From Solea solea (Eukaryota > Chordata > Actinopteri > Pleuronectiformes > Soleidae): 64,000 nt of DNA. Under the pieces are notes generated by a model. The model was not told the DNA's origin. It saw only the letters and a list, made by a program, of their open reading frames with translations, and made no database searches. Where the stretch lies: NCBI RefSeq assembly GCF_958295425.1, contig NC_081149.1, positions 21,176,972 through 21,240,971 on the forward strand, given 5' to 3'. Positions 47,524 through 58,353 of this stretch are shown here, one piece after another (positions within the stretch are counted from its first letter, which is position 1; every line of letters begins with the position of its first letter). Both the position numbers and the translations under genes were made by a program.

Positions 47524-48524
47524 CCATTACGCATGCCCGCGGCTCTGACTCTTCATGAATGATGATGGAAGGAGAGCCTCGCAAACGCATGCAGAGAAGA
47601 GAGAGAGGTGATGTGTCAGCCCCTGAACCTCAAACCTCCCATAGACTGACAACCTGAGGGAAATCTGGATCCGCCCCTGCTGTACATGATGGACATCTCT
47701 CTCTTACCATCCTCCCTGGAGTTAGTTTCACCTTAAGCCTCAGTTTTCCTTTTGACATCAATGTCACACAGTCAGTTGGTTAGCAGTTTGGACTGTTTCC
47801 ACCTCTTGATTGGGAATTGTTTATTCCAGCTTGCCCTTCAGCAGTTTGTCTTTCCACTAACAGCATCATAGTGGGACTGGTGTTTTTTTCACAAAAACAG
47901 AGGGGAGTCTGGGGTGTGATTATATATGGGGGGCTACTTATCTGACAAAGCTAGAAACGGGATCTCTCACTCAGGAAAACAAACTTCAGCAGCCTCTTTC
48001 TCTCTGCCACAGGAGATTGTTGTTGGCTGAGAAGAAGATAAACTCCAGCCAAGAGATTAACATGGGATTACACAGCTACAGTGAGAACCACTCTGCTGTC
48101 AGACCTCCCCTCATCAAACACTAGCCTCATATTTCCCAGTAACATGCCAATTCTGAATCAGCCCCCCTACTGGATCCTGGGCATGTGTGTTGACCGATGG
48201 CAATCCATCCAGTCCAGAATCTAGGAGAGGAGAATATGAATACACACATCTTACAGTGCATCTTGTATTAATGGTCCTGCAGTTGGTGAGTTGTGCTGAT
48301 GTGTGTGCAAGCAATGTTTCCCAAACCTTTTATATGGGACCCTCTTTTAAAAAATGGCAAACCATCACATCCCCATTGACAATATAAATCATGACAAGAG
48401 GAAATAAAATAATACAATTTTACAGGCAAGTTTTACTGCCATTTCTGCAGCACACACCATCTGTTATTTTGAATAGGTGAACCAACCATTTCCAATAAAC
48501 TTATACTATGTTTGGTGATGGGGA

Positions 48525-48640
48525 TGGCTTGATACCACTTTTTCCTCCACATGAGGGTCACGGGGGTGCGCTATGCCAATTTCAACTGACACAGGGCGAT
48601 AGGTGGGGTGCACCCTGGACAGATCGCCAGTCTGTTGGAC
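48525..48640 (+). repeat. Fragment of the tRNA-headed dispersed repeat
   Basis: Contains CATGAGGGTCACGGGGGTGC, GACACAGGGCGATAGGTGGG and GCACCCTGGACAGATCGCCA. The latter is the intact version of the block interrupted by the hAT insertion at 30861. Confidence 0.65.
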
Positions 48641-51412
48641 AAATCACAAATCGGGAGGCTTTAAAATGAGAGTTCAGATTCTTATAGTTGACAATAATCT
48701 TGAATATCTGTCAATTACCATAGTGATACTGATGCATTTTCCACCTAACCTCAGCAAGTTCATAAATGTTGCTGCTATTTTTATGATTTTTCCCAAACAG
48801 TATTACACTTGACTGTTTTTTTTCTTTTACCTTGAAACAAGTCCACACAACTGACATGATCACTCATTTATATGAGTGGTGCACCTTTCCCTTTACGGCC
48901 CGGGCTCAGTCAAGTACTATTACTGGATCATATTTCCGGATAGTGCATTCCTGGATATTACGCTGACCCTTTATCCATTCCAGTAATTTGACCAATACTA
49001 GACAGATGCTGAGTATGGTATCGGCTAATGCCTATTTGATAAATGAATCGCAACAGAACACAACACAATAGCCTCAGAAAGGATAAGTTCAAAGTTAATT
49101 ATGCAATAATAGAGGTATAGACTAACAACAAAGAACACAAATATAGCACACCCATACTGGTTTGTATTTAGGACTGACTCTCAGTCAAAATCATTGATGT
49201 TTTCTACAGATGCATTATGTTTAAACACAGAGGGCAGAAAATACAAATACCCACACACCCCCACCCCAACCCCATTTGCTGCAGGCAAAAATCTCTCACA
49301 TGGCTGTTAAGTTAATCAGATGTTTCATTTCTTTCCATGCAGCTCAGCATGAGGTTCAAGGAGCATTTCAAATCAATATTTTAGTGTGTCAGAGTCACAG
49401 TCACGCTCGTTCGGCCGAGGTGTAGCCATGTTTACTGTAGTCTGATCTAAAAAATGTGGGCTTTACTTGCACATTTGCCTTTGACTGATTGAATAAATTG
49501 ATCATCCCATGTAATTAGGCTTGCCTGCTTCCAGTTAATGGATGCATTAGATGATTGATCATTCCTTAACGTCCTCGTGCTACTTCTGAAAGCCTCAGCA
49601 CTTTCTCCTCCTTCATGTAAATATTAGCAGCAGCTGGATATATGCTCTAAATTGTTCAAGTGACGATAACGTTTTTTGCTCATAAATAATCAGTCGGAGC
49701 TACATAGCTGCCTGTTCCAAAGCGCACAGGAACATCAAACAACCTGATGAGTTGCTGCCAAGGGAGAGACACGGCCCACTTCCTTGGCTGTTATGTAGAA
49801 ATACTGAGGCTTATAACCAGCACTTAAGGATATTTAGCGCAGCATTTCTCAGAAAGCTGGGAAGCTACCCAAAAGATGTTCCCAGAACGCACAAATTGGC
49901 CTTAATCGAACATTGTTCTCACTCAGCTGTCTTCAGGAACACTTGTTTCTGCTGAGTCTGTTAGAAAAAAAAGTAATCTTAGAATTGTATCTTTAAATAA
50001 GGAAATACAGAGACCACAAATTAAATCTATTAAGTAGCTGCAATGTTCCTTTTAAAGCACATTTTACCATGTCATATTTGTGGGGTTTGGATAGCATAAG
50101 ATAGATGAATCGATAGATGGCTGGATAATGGATGGACTGGTATAGTATGAGATCTACTGTGAGATGAGAGCATTTGGACAGTTGCTCCATCAGGATGTGC
50201 TGTGAAGCTGTTGGTTCATGTTAGCAGCACTCTGAAGTATGTCCTGTTGCAACGTATGCTCTGATTTGAGTGAGATCCTTGAGGGGGCAAATTAACATTC
50301 ATACCCTGAGAGGTTTGCTCACTTCCTTGTCTTGCAAATTCAGGATTTGGCAGCCAAGCTTGTAAAGATTAATTCTGTCAGTGCAAAATCAAGTCCCTTG
50401 TGCTCATTATCCTCTCATAGAGCCTCCTACTCCTCCTTGCACGCCGAGTCTGTGTGGCTATCAGTTTTATCAGTAGTAGATGAAATGTCCTCCAGGAAAG
50501 CTCTTGTTTCCTGTTCAGTCTCACCTTCCGATTTCTCAACCTTTCCGAACACCAATCACCCTCACTTTCTTTGTCGAAAGCCTCAACCTCCTCTGCTCAT
50601 CCCTTGCCTCCCTCCCCCCGACTCTCTCTGTATGCTCCACACCCCCATTGAAGCTCCACACTCCTCCATCTGTATATTGATGGAGCCGTTGGTAAATTAT
50701 GTATGAATCATATGAATTATTATGTCCTTGAAATATGTGAATGATGTGTTGTAGCTTTTCATCAACACTGCCTGCTGCCTCCTTCCATTTACTTATGTTT
50801 TCTCTTAATGTTTTCCTAAAAAAAAAAATAGTCTCATCAAATTTTCATTTGATGTGGTCCTATTTTTAGCTGCTGTATTTATCTTCTCGCTTTCATCCTC
50901 CCTTATTCAAACTTATAAAAAGCCTCGGAGGAAAAGGAAGTTGCAACTGAAAGAAAATGTTGGAAAGGGCCACTGCAGTGGATAGAGAGAGACCAGAGAG
51001 AAGGAAGGCAGAGGAGAAGACGGAGCAGAGAGCGAGTCTGGTTCAGAGATTGTTAATGTTCCTCTTGGGATTTTGCAAGTGCCAGACATCAGATGTGTCT
51101 TTTAAATGGAACAGGAGGAGCTCCTCTTCACATGCTGGCTGCTCTCTGGTGGTCCATATTGACCACTTATCTCTAACCTCTCACATATCCCACTGCAGAG
51201 AGAACCTTTCTAACAACTTTTGAGGAAGAACGATGACAGGCTTTTGCAGTTTTCAACCTGAGTCAAAACAAAACATGTTCTTGTTTTAAGGAGATGATGT
51301 ACAGTCACTCGTGATCTGAAATCCCGTGAATATTTGCAGATATGTTGTGTAGTTAAAATCTCATGCCATCTCTGTGTTCTGAAGGGTGCCTCTCTGCTGC
51401 TCCCTGCTGACC

Positions 51413-51515
51413 ATGCAGAGTGCCTGCACAGTGTTCGTGGCACTTGCCGCTGCCTTCTTCAGCTCGGCCGACTCCGACACGCACAGACCAAGACATGACT
51501 CCAACCTGGAGATCT
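51413..51515 (+). CDS. ccdc134: ccdc134 coding exon 1 (signal peptide)
   Basis: Start ATG at 51413, then the signal peptide, then [15 protein letters not shown] and one base of Tyr35. The donor is GTATCCTT, a U12-type consensus. The exon's own acceptor upstream is uncertain (51339 or 51384). Confidence 0.92.
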
Positions 51516-51565
51516 GTATCCTTCTGCCACCAAGTGCATACACAGGCCTGTCTGTGGATGTGGAC

Positions 51566-51604
<39 letters not shown>

Positions 51605-54600
51605 CCTCTCCATTTCTCTTTACATGATGTAAGTCACTGAATGTGAACCAGAATATTAGTAACACAGCGTTGTGCATTACACTGTGACAGATGGATGTAT
51701 GAATGTTTGTGTGTGTTATGCCCCCCTGACCTCCTCCTGTCAGACAAGCGGCTGTTTGAGACCAAGAGGAAAGATCAGCTGAATGCGCTCAAGAACCTTG
51801 TCGAGCTGAACGACATCAACCAGCAGTACAAGATCATAGACATCATGCTCAAGGGTCTTTTCAAGGTAAGAGCATATCATGCAATATATTAGGGCTGCAT
51901 TACATTTTAGAGTGCATGCAGTGTGTTAATATTGCGCTAATGATATGACTAATGATAAATTAACAGATATCTACAGTAAAGTCTTTCAGCTCTGGGTTCA
52001 CTGCAAATATAGACCATGGTTGTATGGGGGGGGGACTGAATATATTCTCTATATTGTGCATTCCTGCTGGATTCTCGTATTGTCTTTGTGAAGCGCTAAA
52101 GTCAAGCACATGTAGGAAAACTTGTGTTTTTCCTAAGAGCTCATCGTTAGAGCTCATCGTTAGTGCTCTCAGCAGACGTAATGAGGAGAAGGTTTCCAGC
52201 CCAACAGGGAATCAAATGCCTCAAATCCAATGATTGCATTCATCAGCGTGTTTCCCCTTGCATTGATTTGAATGTTTAATCACAGTGCCATTCTCTCACA
52301 TTAGGCTGGGGGCTTTGCTTTACAGCGTGTCTGCTTCTCCCGGCGAGCAGTTATCCATGGGTCTTTGTGCTTTTCAAGGACGACAAGCGTAGTCAACCTT
52401 CGGTGGCTGAAATACACCGTCAGCATTTCGTAGCACTCTGTGTGTATGACATAGTGCTTCAGAGTGTTCTGCTCATATCTCTTCTTTATGCTGTCTCCAC
52501 AGTCCCTGACTCTCTAATCTCAGTTAGTGTCTGTGTACTGTGTGCTAATATTGTCCGTGTCTTATGTGTGTGTGTATACAGTAATTGTGTGCAACACAAC
52601 CTGACAATGCAGTGGTCAGCCAGGCTTTAAACAAGCGCCCAGTTTAATTTTATTATCCAAACAAATAAAATCAACACCTGCTTTATTCTAAACCTAATTG
52701 CCTAACTCCATATGTTGTTCACCCTGATGTAAAGTGCTGTGCTAAATATCACAATAAGAATAATCGGCATTCAGTTCAAAGCGTCTAACTGCAACTTACA
52801 ATCCTTTACATGACTGTAGACTTATATTCTTGTTCAGCTTCATTAAAACTGCAACTAACTAGGGATTCATGTTCACTACCAATGGAACTGATTGTCAGGC
52901 AATATTCACCTTGACATGCTGCACTAATCATGTGATGTATGCCATAAAGTAGAAATTTGCCAGTAGTTCCATCATGCCAATTCAGAAAATGCAGACCTGC
53001 TCAGGCTTTGACAGAGGTGCCATTCAAGTCATGTCAACTTTATTTCTAGAGCACTTTTAAAAATAGCCATGGTTGACAAAAGTGCTTTACAGAGTTCAAG
53101 GCACAGAAACAAGGTATAAAATATAAAAACATAAAAGTAAAAGAATAAAATGGTTAAAATCTCGGTAGAAGTGTCTGAGTTGACTAATCACATCCTGAAG
53201 TGAAGGAAAAGAGCTGGGTCTTCAAAAGTGATTTAAAATGTTCAGTGGTGCAGGCAGGTTTAATTTCCATGAGTGAAGCGTTCCAAAGTTTTTGGGCAGC
53301 TACAGAAAAGGCTTGATAGCGTTTTTAGTCGAGTTTTTCACACATCTTCAGGCAACCTTTTGTTAGACCACAGCGCTTGGGATGGTGCCAAACCATTAAG
53401 AGCTTTAAAAACCAACAACACAATTTTAAGTTTGGCTGGTTTGTCTTTTCAGGCTGCTGTAGAAACCTGTTGGCACAAGATGGCGGCCTAGCGATTATAA
53501 CTTACACAAACATATTTATGGGTAGATGTGAGCATGTGATTCTCATGATTAAGAGAAACTGATATTTGAAAAGTGTACAGGTTTACAGAGTTGTACAATC
53601 ACAGCAGAGAGTGTGGAATATAAAAACCTGGCTAGTGACATGTCCATCTTTCATTCAATAGGTGTTGGAGGACTCCAGACAAGTCCTGGTTGCGGCCAAC
53701 ATGCAGCCTGACGATCCCTTCCCCATGGACGATAAGATCAAAGAAGGTCTGATACACATTTACGCCTCTATTTCATCATTTCATTTTTTTTTTTTCCCTC
53801 AAGGTCTTTTTCCTCTTACTGTGCTTGTGTAAGTCAATTTATTTATTCTGCCTTTCACACTCTTGGTTCTGTCTCCACCATAGCTGACTGGTCTGTCTTA
53901 TGCTGCTTTACACTTCCCTCAAATCTTCACTGTTCTTCTCTGTTAGTCTCTCCATCTCTCATCCTTATCCTCCTTTGGTTCCGAGCAGGTGCCAATAATA
54001 TCAATTTTGTAACATCACTCTGAATGTCATGAATTCAAGCTTCACTTCCTTTGACATTTATACACCCTTCTACCACCACTGACTTTATTTGGGACTGCTT
54101 GATCTGCACTCTTCGTCTTGTTGTTGTGCTTAGCCGCGTGATTCTCTCTTTTTTGAACCTCTGCAGCTTATTCCCACGTGGTGGAGAATACTGCATTTTT
54201 TGGAGACGTGGCATTGCGTTTCCCCCGCATTGTCCATCACTACTACGACCGGAACGCCGACTGGGGAGGTCTGCTGCGCTGGGGACTGAATTTCTGTAAC
54301 CAAACGGGGGTTTTCACTGGAGGAGCCCACCAACATGTCCTCACACTTGTAAGACCAGACAATGACTTAAACCTACACCATTTAAACATTTAAAGCTGTG
54401 CTTTTGACTGGGTGAATATAGAAAATATGTGTGAGTTAGTGTTGGTGAAAATATAGTGTATATTAGTGTATATAGTGTAATATAGTGTGTGTAAGGTTTA
54501 TTTGTTATATTCTCTAATACATTGTATCTACAATATCAGAAACAGATATGAACTGATATGAACTGATGCATCAGATTCTGGCTGAAGGAAATTGATTAAA

Positions 54601-57050
54601 CCAAATTTTAAAATGGTTATAGCTCTGTCATAAACTTGTAGAATAAAGTGTCTGTGTGTTAGATAGATGTCTCTTATTAATTGATCGCAGAGACGGGGTA
54701 TTTTGTGTTGCTGTTTTTTGATTTATAACAGCACAGTATCAGGCAAATAAAACTATTAAACTATATCATATATGGGAAATATAAGACATGAAATACAATT
54801 ATAGAAATATAATGCATAAAATATAAAAGATAATATCAGTAGCTATGCAGTGAAAAAGGAATAAAAACACAGCGTGAATACATTAAATACATACGTTGTG
54901 CAAGTGTGCAGTTTTTGCAAAGTCATAAGGTGCTGGGATTTGGATGTGTAGATAAGTAACAGAAAGTTCAGAGCATCAGCAAATGTGTCGCAAAGTCTTA
55001 TGGCCTGTGGCAGGAAAGATGTCCTGCAACGCTCTGTGTGACGGCAATGTTTTAGTTTAATCAGTTATAACTTAAAGACACAACCTAAAGTAAAGTCTAC
55101 GGCACAGTTAAAAAACAAAACTGGAACCAACATAGCTCAAGTTTTACATGACGTATGAAGATGTTAGACACCGAGTGACATCCCTGCAAAAATGTACCAT
55201 TTATCAGTGGACTTATTCGTGATGTATTGCTGCCACGAGACATTTTTTAAAAAAGCAAAGCAGATAAAAATGTGTCCCCCCTGTTAAATGTGTGAGTTAA
55301 TGAACTGAATCTTGCAGGATTAATCTGTGACCTCAGCATAGTGCCAAAAGGATTACACAGTGGATTAATTTTTCAGACTTGAAACAGCAGTTGGCATCCT
55401 GGAAGTGTACATCCAGCACTCACTTGTGCCTCAGTAACTCCATTCCCCTCCCACTTTAATGTAGCCTCACTGTCTGTAGTATACATGAGGAAATGCTACA
55501 ATATTTGTAGATTTTTGTCTGCACATATTTGACAAATTCCATCAAATTGCTTTTTAAGCTGTAGAAGAAATGATAAGACGGTGTGTTACTTGCATTCATT
55601 GTCTCTTTTGTACCCCCTCCTCTTCTTATTCTGTCATCTTTCTGTACCTCTGTCAGATGTCACAGGAGCTGGGAATAATGGAGAAATCACCGGACTTTAT
55701 AAACCCGTACCGCACAGAGAGAGATGATGTAAGTACAGTGCATTATTTTAATACATTATACTCACACAACTTTAGTCACCACTTTTAATGATTCCTCCAT
55801 CAGATATTGACATTATGCCAATGCCCTAGTTGTCATTTAGTCTCCTAGCAACAGCCTCCCAACACCATTAAGAGCCGAAGTGCAAAACAAATTTCCAGAA
55901 CAGTTGGGACACTTTCTAAAAATGCAATAAAAACTGAAATCTGTCATTTGTTGAATCACTCCGAAAACGAAAAAAAGTAACTAATATAGAAAATTAAATG
56001 TGATGCTTTCAACACCCTTTGAATTCATTTGTGATACAGTAATAGGTTATTCAAATAATATTGTTCTGGAAGGGTAGAGCTGAATCAATTACTCAATTAT
56101 TAATTGATTACTAAATTAATCGTCAACTATTTTGATAATCAATGAATGAGTTTGAAGCTTTTTTTTCATGATTGAAACAAGATTTCTGATTGTTTCAGTT
56201 TCTTAAATGTGAATATTTTCTTCATTTCTTTGCTCCATATAACAAAAAAAAATCAAGTGAATCATTTTGGTTTGTGGACAAAACAAGACATTTGAGAACC
56301 TCATTCCCAGGTTTGACAAACACTGACCAATGTTTTTATGGACCAAACGTTTTTATGGATTAAACTAAAAAATGCAACCTAAAGTTGTCTTTTGCAAAGA
56401 GAAGTTATATATTAGTTTAGCATGTTTTCTGTCTGTTTAAATAAAGGCATTTACATTATATATTCTTATATACATATAAACGTGTGTATATATACACAAT
56501 TATATCAAGTATGTAGACCTGTGCCTAATTAACAAAGGCACCTGTTGTGGTACAAGTGTTGTAAACAAAACAACCAAATGAAAAAAAACATAATTTGCAT
56601 AATTTAATGACATATTAATAATGGCTATTTGAACTCTTTAATCCTGTTATAAGGTTTACATAACTGACTCCTTATTCCTCTTCATCGTCATTTTGCTAAA
56701 TCAACAGTTCCATGCATTTTGTACATACATCTTGGATATTCCTGTTGTATTTATTTAATTTAACTTGTGTAATATAAGTTCTCATTAGCCATTTATACTG
56801 CAATAGTAAGTAATAGAAAGTTTCCCAACACTTTTTGAAAACGAGGTTTGTAACTAAACAATACAATGAGTGCAATAAACACGCACACTCACACATGTGA
56901 CTCACTTTCTCTAATGTGCTCCAGGTGCTTCACACAGCAGAGGCTTTCCAAAAGATCCTGAGGGAGGAGGAGAAGAGGAGGAGGAAGGAGGAGAAGAGGA
57001 AAGAAATCAGGAAAGGCCCCCGCATGTCCCGCTCTCGCACTGAGCTATAG
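51413..57050 (+). CDS. ccdc134: Coiled-coil domain-containing protein 134 (CCDC134), complete
   Basis: Six coding exons (51413-51515, 51744-51865, 53662-53746, 54167-54348, 55657-55728, 56925-57050) join in frame to 690 nt, 229 residues, exactly the human CCDC134 length. The ATG at 51413 opens a signal peptide ([19 protein letters not shown], cleavage expected near residue 19). The body matches the family: [68 protein letters not shown] with a sequon at Asn148, and a strongly basic/acidic C-terminal helix ending RTEL. Known for the family: a secretory-pathway protein of the endoplasmic reticulum that supports folding of the chaperone GRP94, modulates MAPK signalling, and is mutated in a human osteogenesis imperfecta. 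The RTEL end is a KDEL-like retention signal (human QSEL). The gene lies directly downstream of mei1, as in mammals. Confidence 0.96.
51516..51743 (+). other. ccdc134: ccdc134 intron, probable U12-type (minor spliceosome)
   Basis: A 228-bp GT-AG intron beginning GTATCCTT, an exact match to the U12 5' splice consensus. CCCCCTGAC at 51722-51730 resembles the U12 branch sequence, with the branch A at 51729, 14 nt from the acceptor, the usual U12 spacing. A (TC)n run lies at 51568-51602. It splits the codon for Tyr35. No other donor in the three genes has this form. Confidence 0.75.
51568..51602. repeat. (TC)n microsatellite
   Basis: About 17 TC units inside the small ccdc134 intron. It is a pyrimidine tract but lies far from the acceptor. 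Confidence 0.88.
51744..51865 (+). CDS. ccdc134: ccdc134 coding exon 2
   Basis: Encodes the end of Tyr35, [20 protein letters not shown] and [11 protein letters not shown]. Highly conserved with mammalian CCDC134. Donor GTAAGA. Confidence 0.96.
51866..53661. other. ccdc134 intron between coding exons 2 and 3
   Basis: Contains a 13-bp tandem duplication of AGAGCTCATCGTT at about 52136-52163 and a dispersed repeat at about 53030-53460. No other exon. Confidence 0.5.
53030..53460 (+). repeat. Dispersed interspersed repeat, class uncertain
   Basis: Contains blocks recalled from a common teleost repeat: an AAAGTGCTTTACA motif near 53078, GCGTTCCAAAGTTTTTGGGC, a GGCAGCTACAGAAAAGGCT-type block, and AGAGCTTTAAAAACCAACAA. 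Family not identified by name. Confidence 0.45.
53662..53746 (+). CDS. ccdc134: ccdc134 coding exon 3
   Basis: Encodes [20 protein letters not shown] through DDKIKE. Acceptor AATAG, donor GTCTGA (weak). One base is carried over. Confidence 0.93.
54167..54348 (+). CDS. ccdc134: ccdc134 coding exon 4
   Basis: Encodes [20 protein letters not shown] through AHQHVLTL, including the Asn148-Gln-Thr sequon, two conserved tryptophans and Cys147. Acceptor CTGCAG, donor GTAAGA. Confidence 0.96.
54349..55656. other. ccdc134 intron between coding exons 4 and 5
   Basis: Holds a probable dispersed repeat at about 54720-55050, with a CTTATGGCCTGTGGCAGGAA motif typical of a teleost retroelement tail recalled from memory. 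Nothing else. Confidence 0.45.
55657..55728 (+). CDS. ccdc134: ccdc134 coding exon 5
   Basis: 24 codons from [20 protein letters not shown] to RDD, phase 0 at both ends. Donor GTAAGT. Confidence 0.95.
55729..56924. other. ccdc134 intron between coding exons 5 and 6
   Basis: At 56075-56300 lies a diverged half of a hAT-type repeat starting TAGAGCTGAATCAATTA, the same terminus type as the element at 26379. No second end found. Confidence 0.45.
56925..57050 (+). CDS. ccdc134: ccdc134 terminal coding exon
   Basis: Encodes [20 protein letters not shown] through [11 protein letters not shown], then TAG. The Lys/Arg/Glu-rich helix is the family's coiled coil. The last four residues form the KDEL-like signal. 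Confidence 0.96.
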   Translation: MLHTAEAFQKILREEEKRRRKEEKRKEIRKGPRMSRSRTEL

Positions 57051-58105
57051 CGCTGCACCTCGGTGCTTGTGCAGAGCAGAAAATAAAGGAGGAGGAGGAG
57101 AAGAAAGAAGAGGGAGCAAATGCACAGTCCACAAGGGTTGGCTTGACTTGTAGACTCAGATGACAGTGACAAACATAAAAACATCACTGCCATCACTCGT
57201 ACAAAAGCCTGGTGCTCTGTTGAAAAGAAGAGAGGAACCCTCAATTTGACACAACAAAGTAAAATAGAAGCGGATGTTAGTCTGACAAAGGCCTGAATTG
57301 CTGTACTCGTTTTTTTTACAGTGATTTATAATCGGGTCAACTAACGTTGTATGAGATGTAAACAATGTCTCTAGAATACGAGTTAAGAAAAAAGAACACA
57401 TTTTTCATTACATAATTGTACTTTGGAATATAAGTAATTTCAATAAATTTGCTTCAGAACTTTGCAAACCCTTACTGTTCTGTGTTTGGTCTCGATTTTA
57501 TGTGTCCTAAAGTCCAAATGCGTGTGGTTGCCAAATAAATATACATATTTGACCTCGCCTCATTAAACTCCAGACAGTTTCTGGGTAGGTTGAGCTTGAT
57601 TCGATGATAGAATATAGTTGTATTTAATTTTCTTTCTTTTTTTTTTTTTTTTCTATTGTGATTTGTTGATACTTGTTGAAGCTGAGGGATGTTTGTGAAT
57701 ATTCGGATTTACATTCTCATTGCTGCTCCAGGTTGTTAGTATGCCTCTTAAACTTTGTTCAACATTATGGTTCATTTTTAAAACTTACTTTGATTCTTAT
57801 TTTATCGCCATCCGAGTGAATCTACAGTGATTTCTTTTTTGACCCCTTGAATTAATTGATCCCAGTGAACAGTTCTGTTAGCCAGTAATACAGTATGTGA
57901 CGCCTGTTTTTATTGTTTTTTTTATGTTGTTTCCCTTTGTTTTGTTGCTTTCTTTTCATCATTGCTGGAAATTGATAGTAAAAAAAAAATTATTATGACT
58001 GTTATAAAACTATATGTATATTCAGAGAGTGTGAATATCATTGCTGCAGAATCAACAAGCCATTTTGTTATCAGATTTATGGAAATAAAGTGATTCTGAT
58101 ATGCA
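57051..58105 (+). other. ccdc134: ccdc134 3' UTR
   Basis: About 1 kb of AT-rich sequence. AATAAA occurs at about 57444 and 57535 and at 58084-58089. The last is followed by GT-rich sequence and lies just before the next gene's promoter, making it the likeliest main end. Alternative shorter ends are possible. Confidence 0.6.
58084..58089 (+). terminator. ccdc134: Probable ccdc134 poly(A) signal
   Basis: AATAAA followed 15-50 bp later by TGTTCGTG and CTGTGTGG, a GT-rich downstream element. Confidence 0.55.
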
Positions 58106-58158
58106 CAACATGTTCGTGTTCTCACTGTGTGGACGCGTGTGTTCGCTGTACACATCAG

Positions 58159-58172
58159 CCAGCAGGGGGCGG
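58159..58172 (+). promoter_or_regulatory. CTCF core motif match
   Basis: CCAGCAGGGGGCGG fits the vertebrate CTCF core consensus at every position. It sits between the ccdc134 3' end and the GIMAP-like first exon. The GGGGGCGGGC at 58165-58174 could equally be an Sp1 GC box for the downstream promoter. Confidence 0.6.
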
Positions 58173-58273
58173 GCTTTCTCCAGACGGACTTTGTAATCGA
58201 GTCCAATGTTTGTATTTTTGATGAACTCAGACTCCTCGTTTAGCCCAACATGTAGCTTCATTCGCCACTTTCA

Positions 58274-58283
58274 GGAAGTGAAA
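58274..58283 (+). promoter_or_regulatory. ETS-IRF composite element (EICE) match
   Basis: GGAAGTGAAA matches the PU.1/IRF composite consensus GGAANNGAAA exactly, 49 bp before the predicted start codon of the GIMAP-like gene. This is the kind of element expected in myeloid or lymphoid promoters. Binding is an inference. Confidence 0.5.
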
Positions 58284-58331
58284 GATTAAATGTGGAGAAC
58301 AAAACGTCATTTTTAGAGTCAACTTAAAGTG

Positions 58332-58353
58332 ATGTTTAACGACATGGACTCGG
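58332..58353 (+). CDS. GIMAP-like gene, coding exon 1 (22 nt)
   Basis: ATG TTT AAC GAC ATG GAC TCG G, then the donor GTAAGATC. The split codon GGG joins exactly to GAT GAA GAA in exon 2. Without it the first in-frame Met in exon 2 is at residue 31, just before the P-loop strand. Prediction rests on frame, splice sites and position downstream of a promoter-like region. Confidence 0.7.

Larger units (their letters stand above)
47111..51412. other. ccdc134 5' UTR intron
   Basis: Contains the tail of the CpG-rich region, a (CAT)n run at 47498-47523, a dispersed repeat fragment at 48525-48640, and otherwise unremarkable sequence. No additional exon is supported. Confidence 0.5.

Noticed and set aside
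51386..51412. Upstream in-frame extension of the ccdc134 signal peptide from a GTG codon
   Set aside because: The ATG at 51413 gives the family's length of 229 residues and a normal signal peptide.
57922..58261. Minus-strand open frames over the ccdc134 3' UTR and the next promoter
   Set aside because: No homology or splice support. They overlap the poly(A) signal and promoter motifs of the + strand genes.
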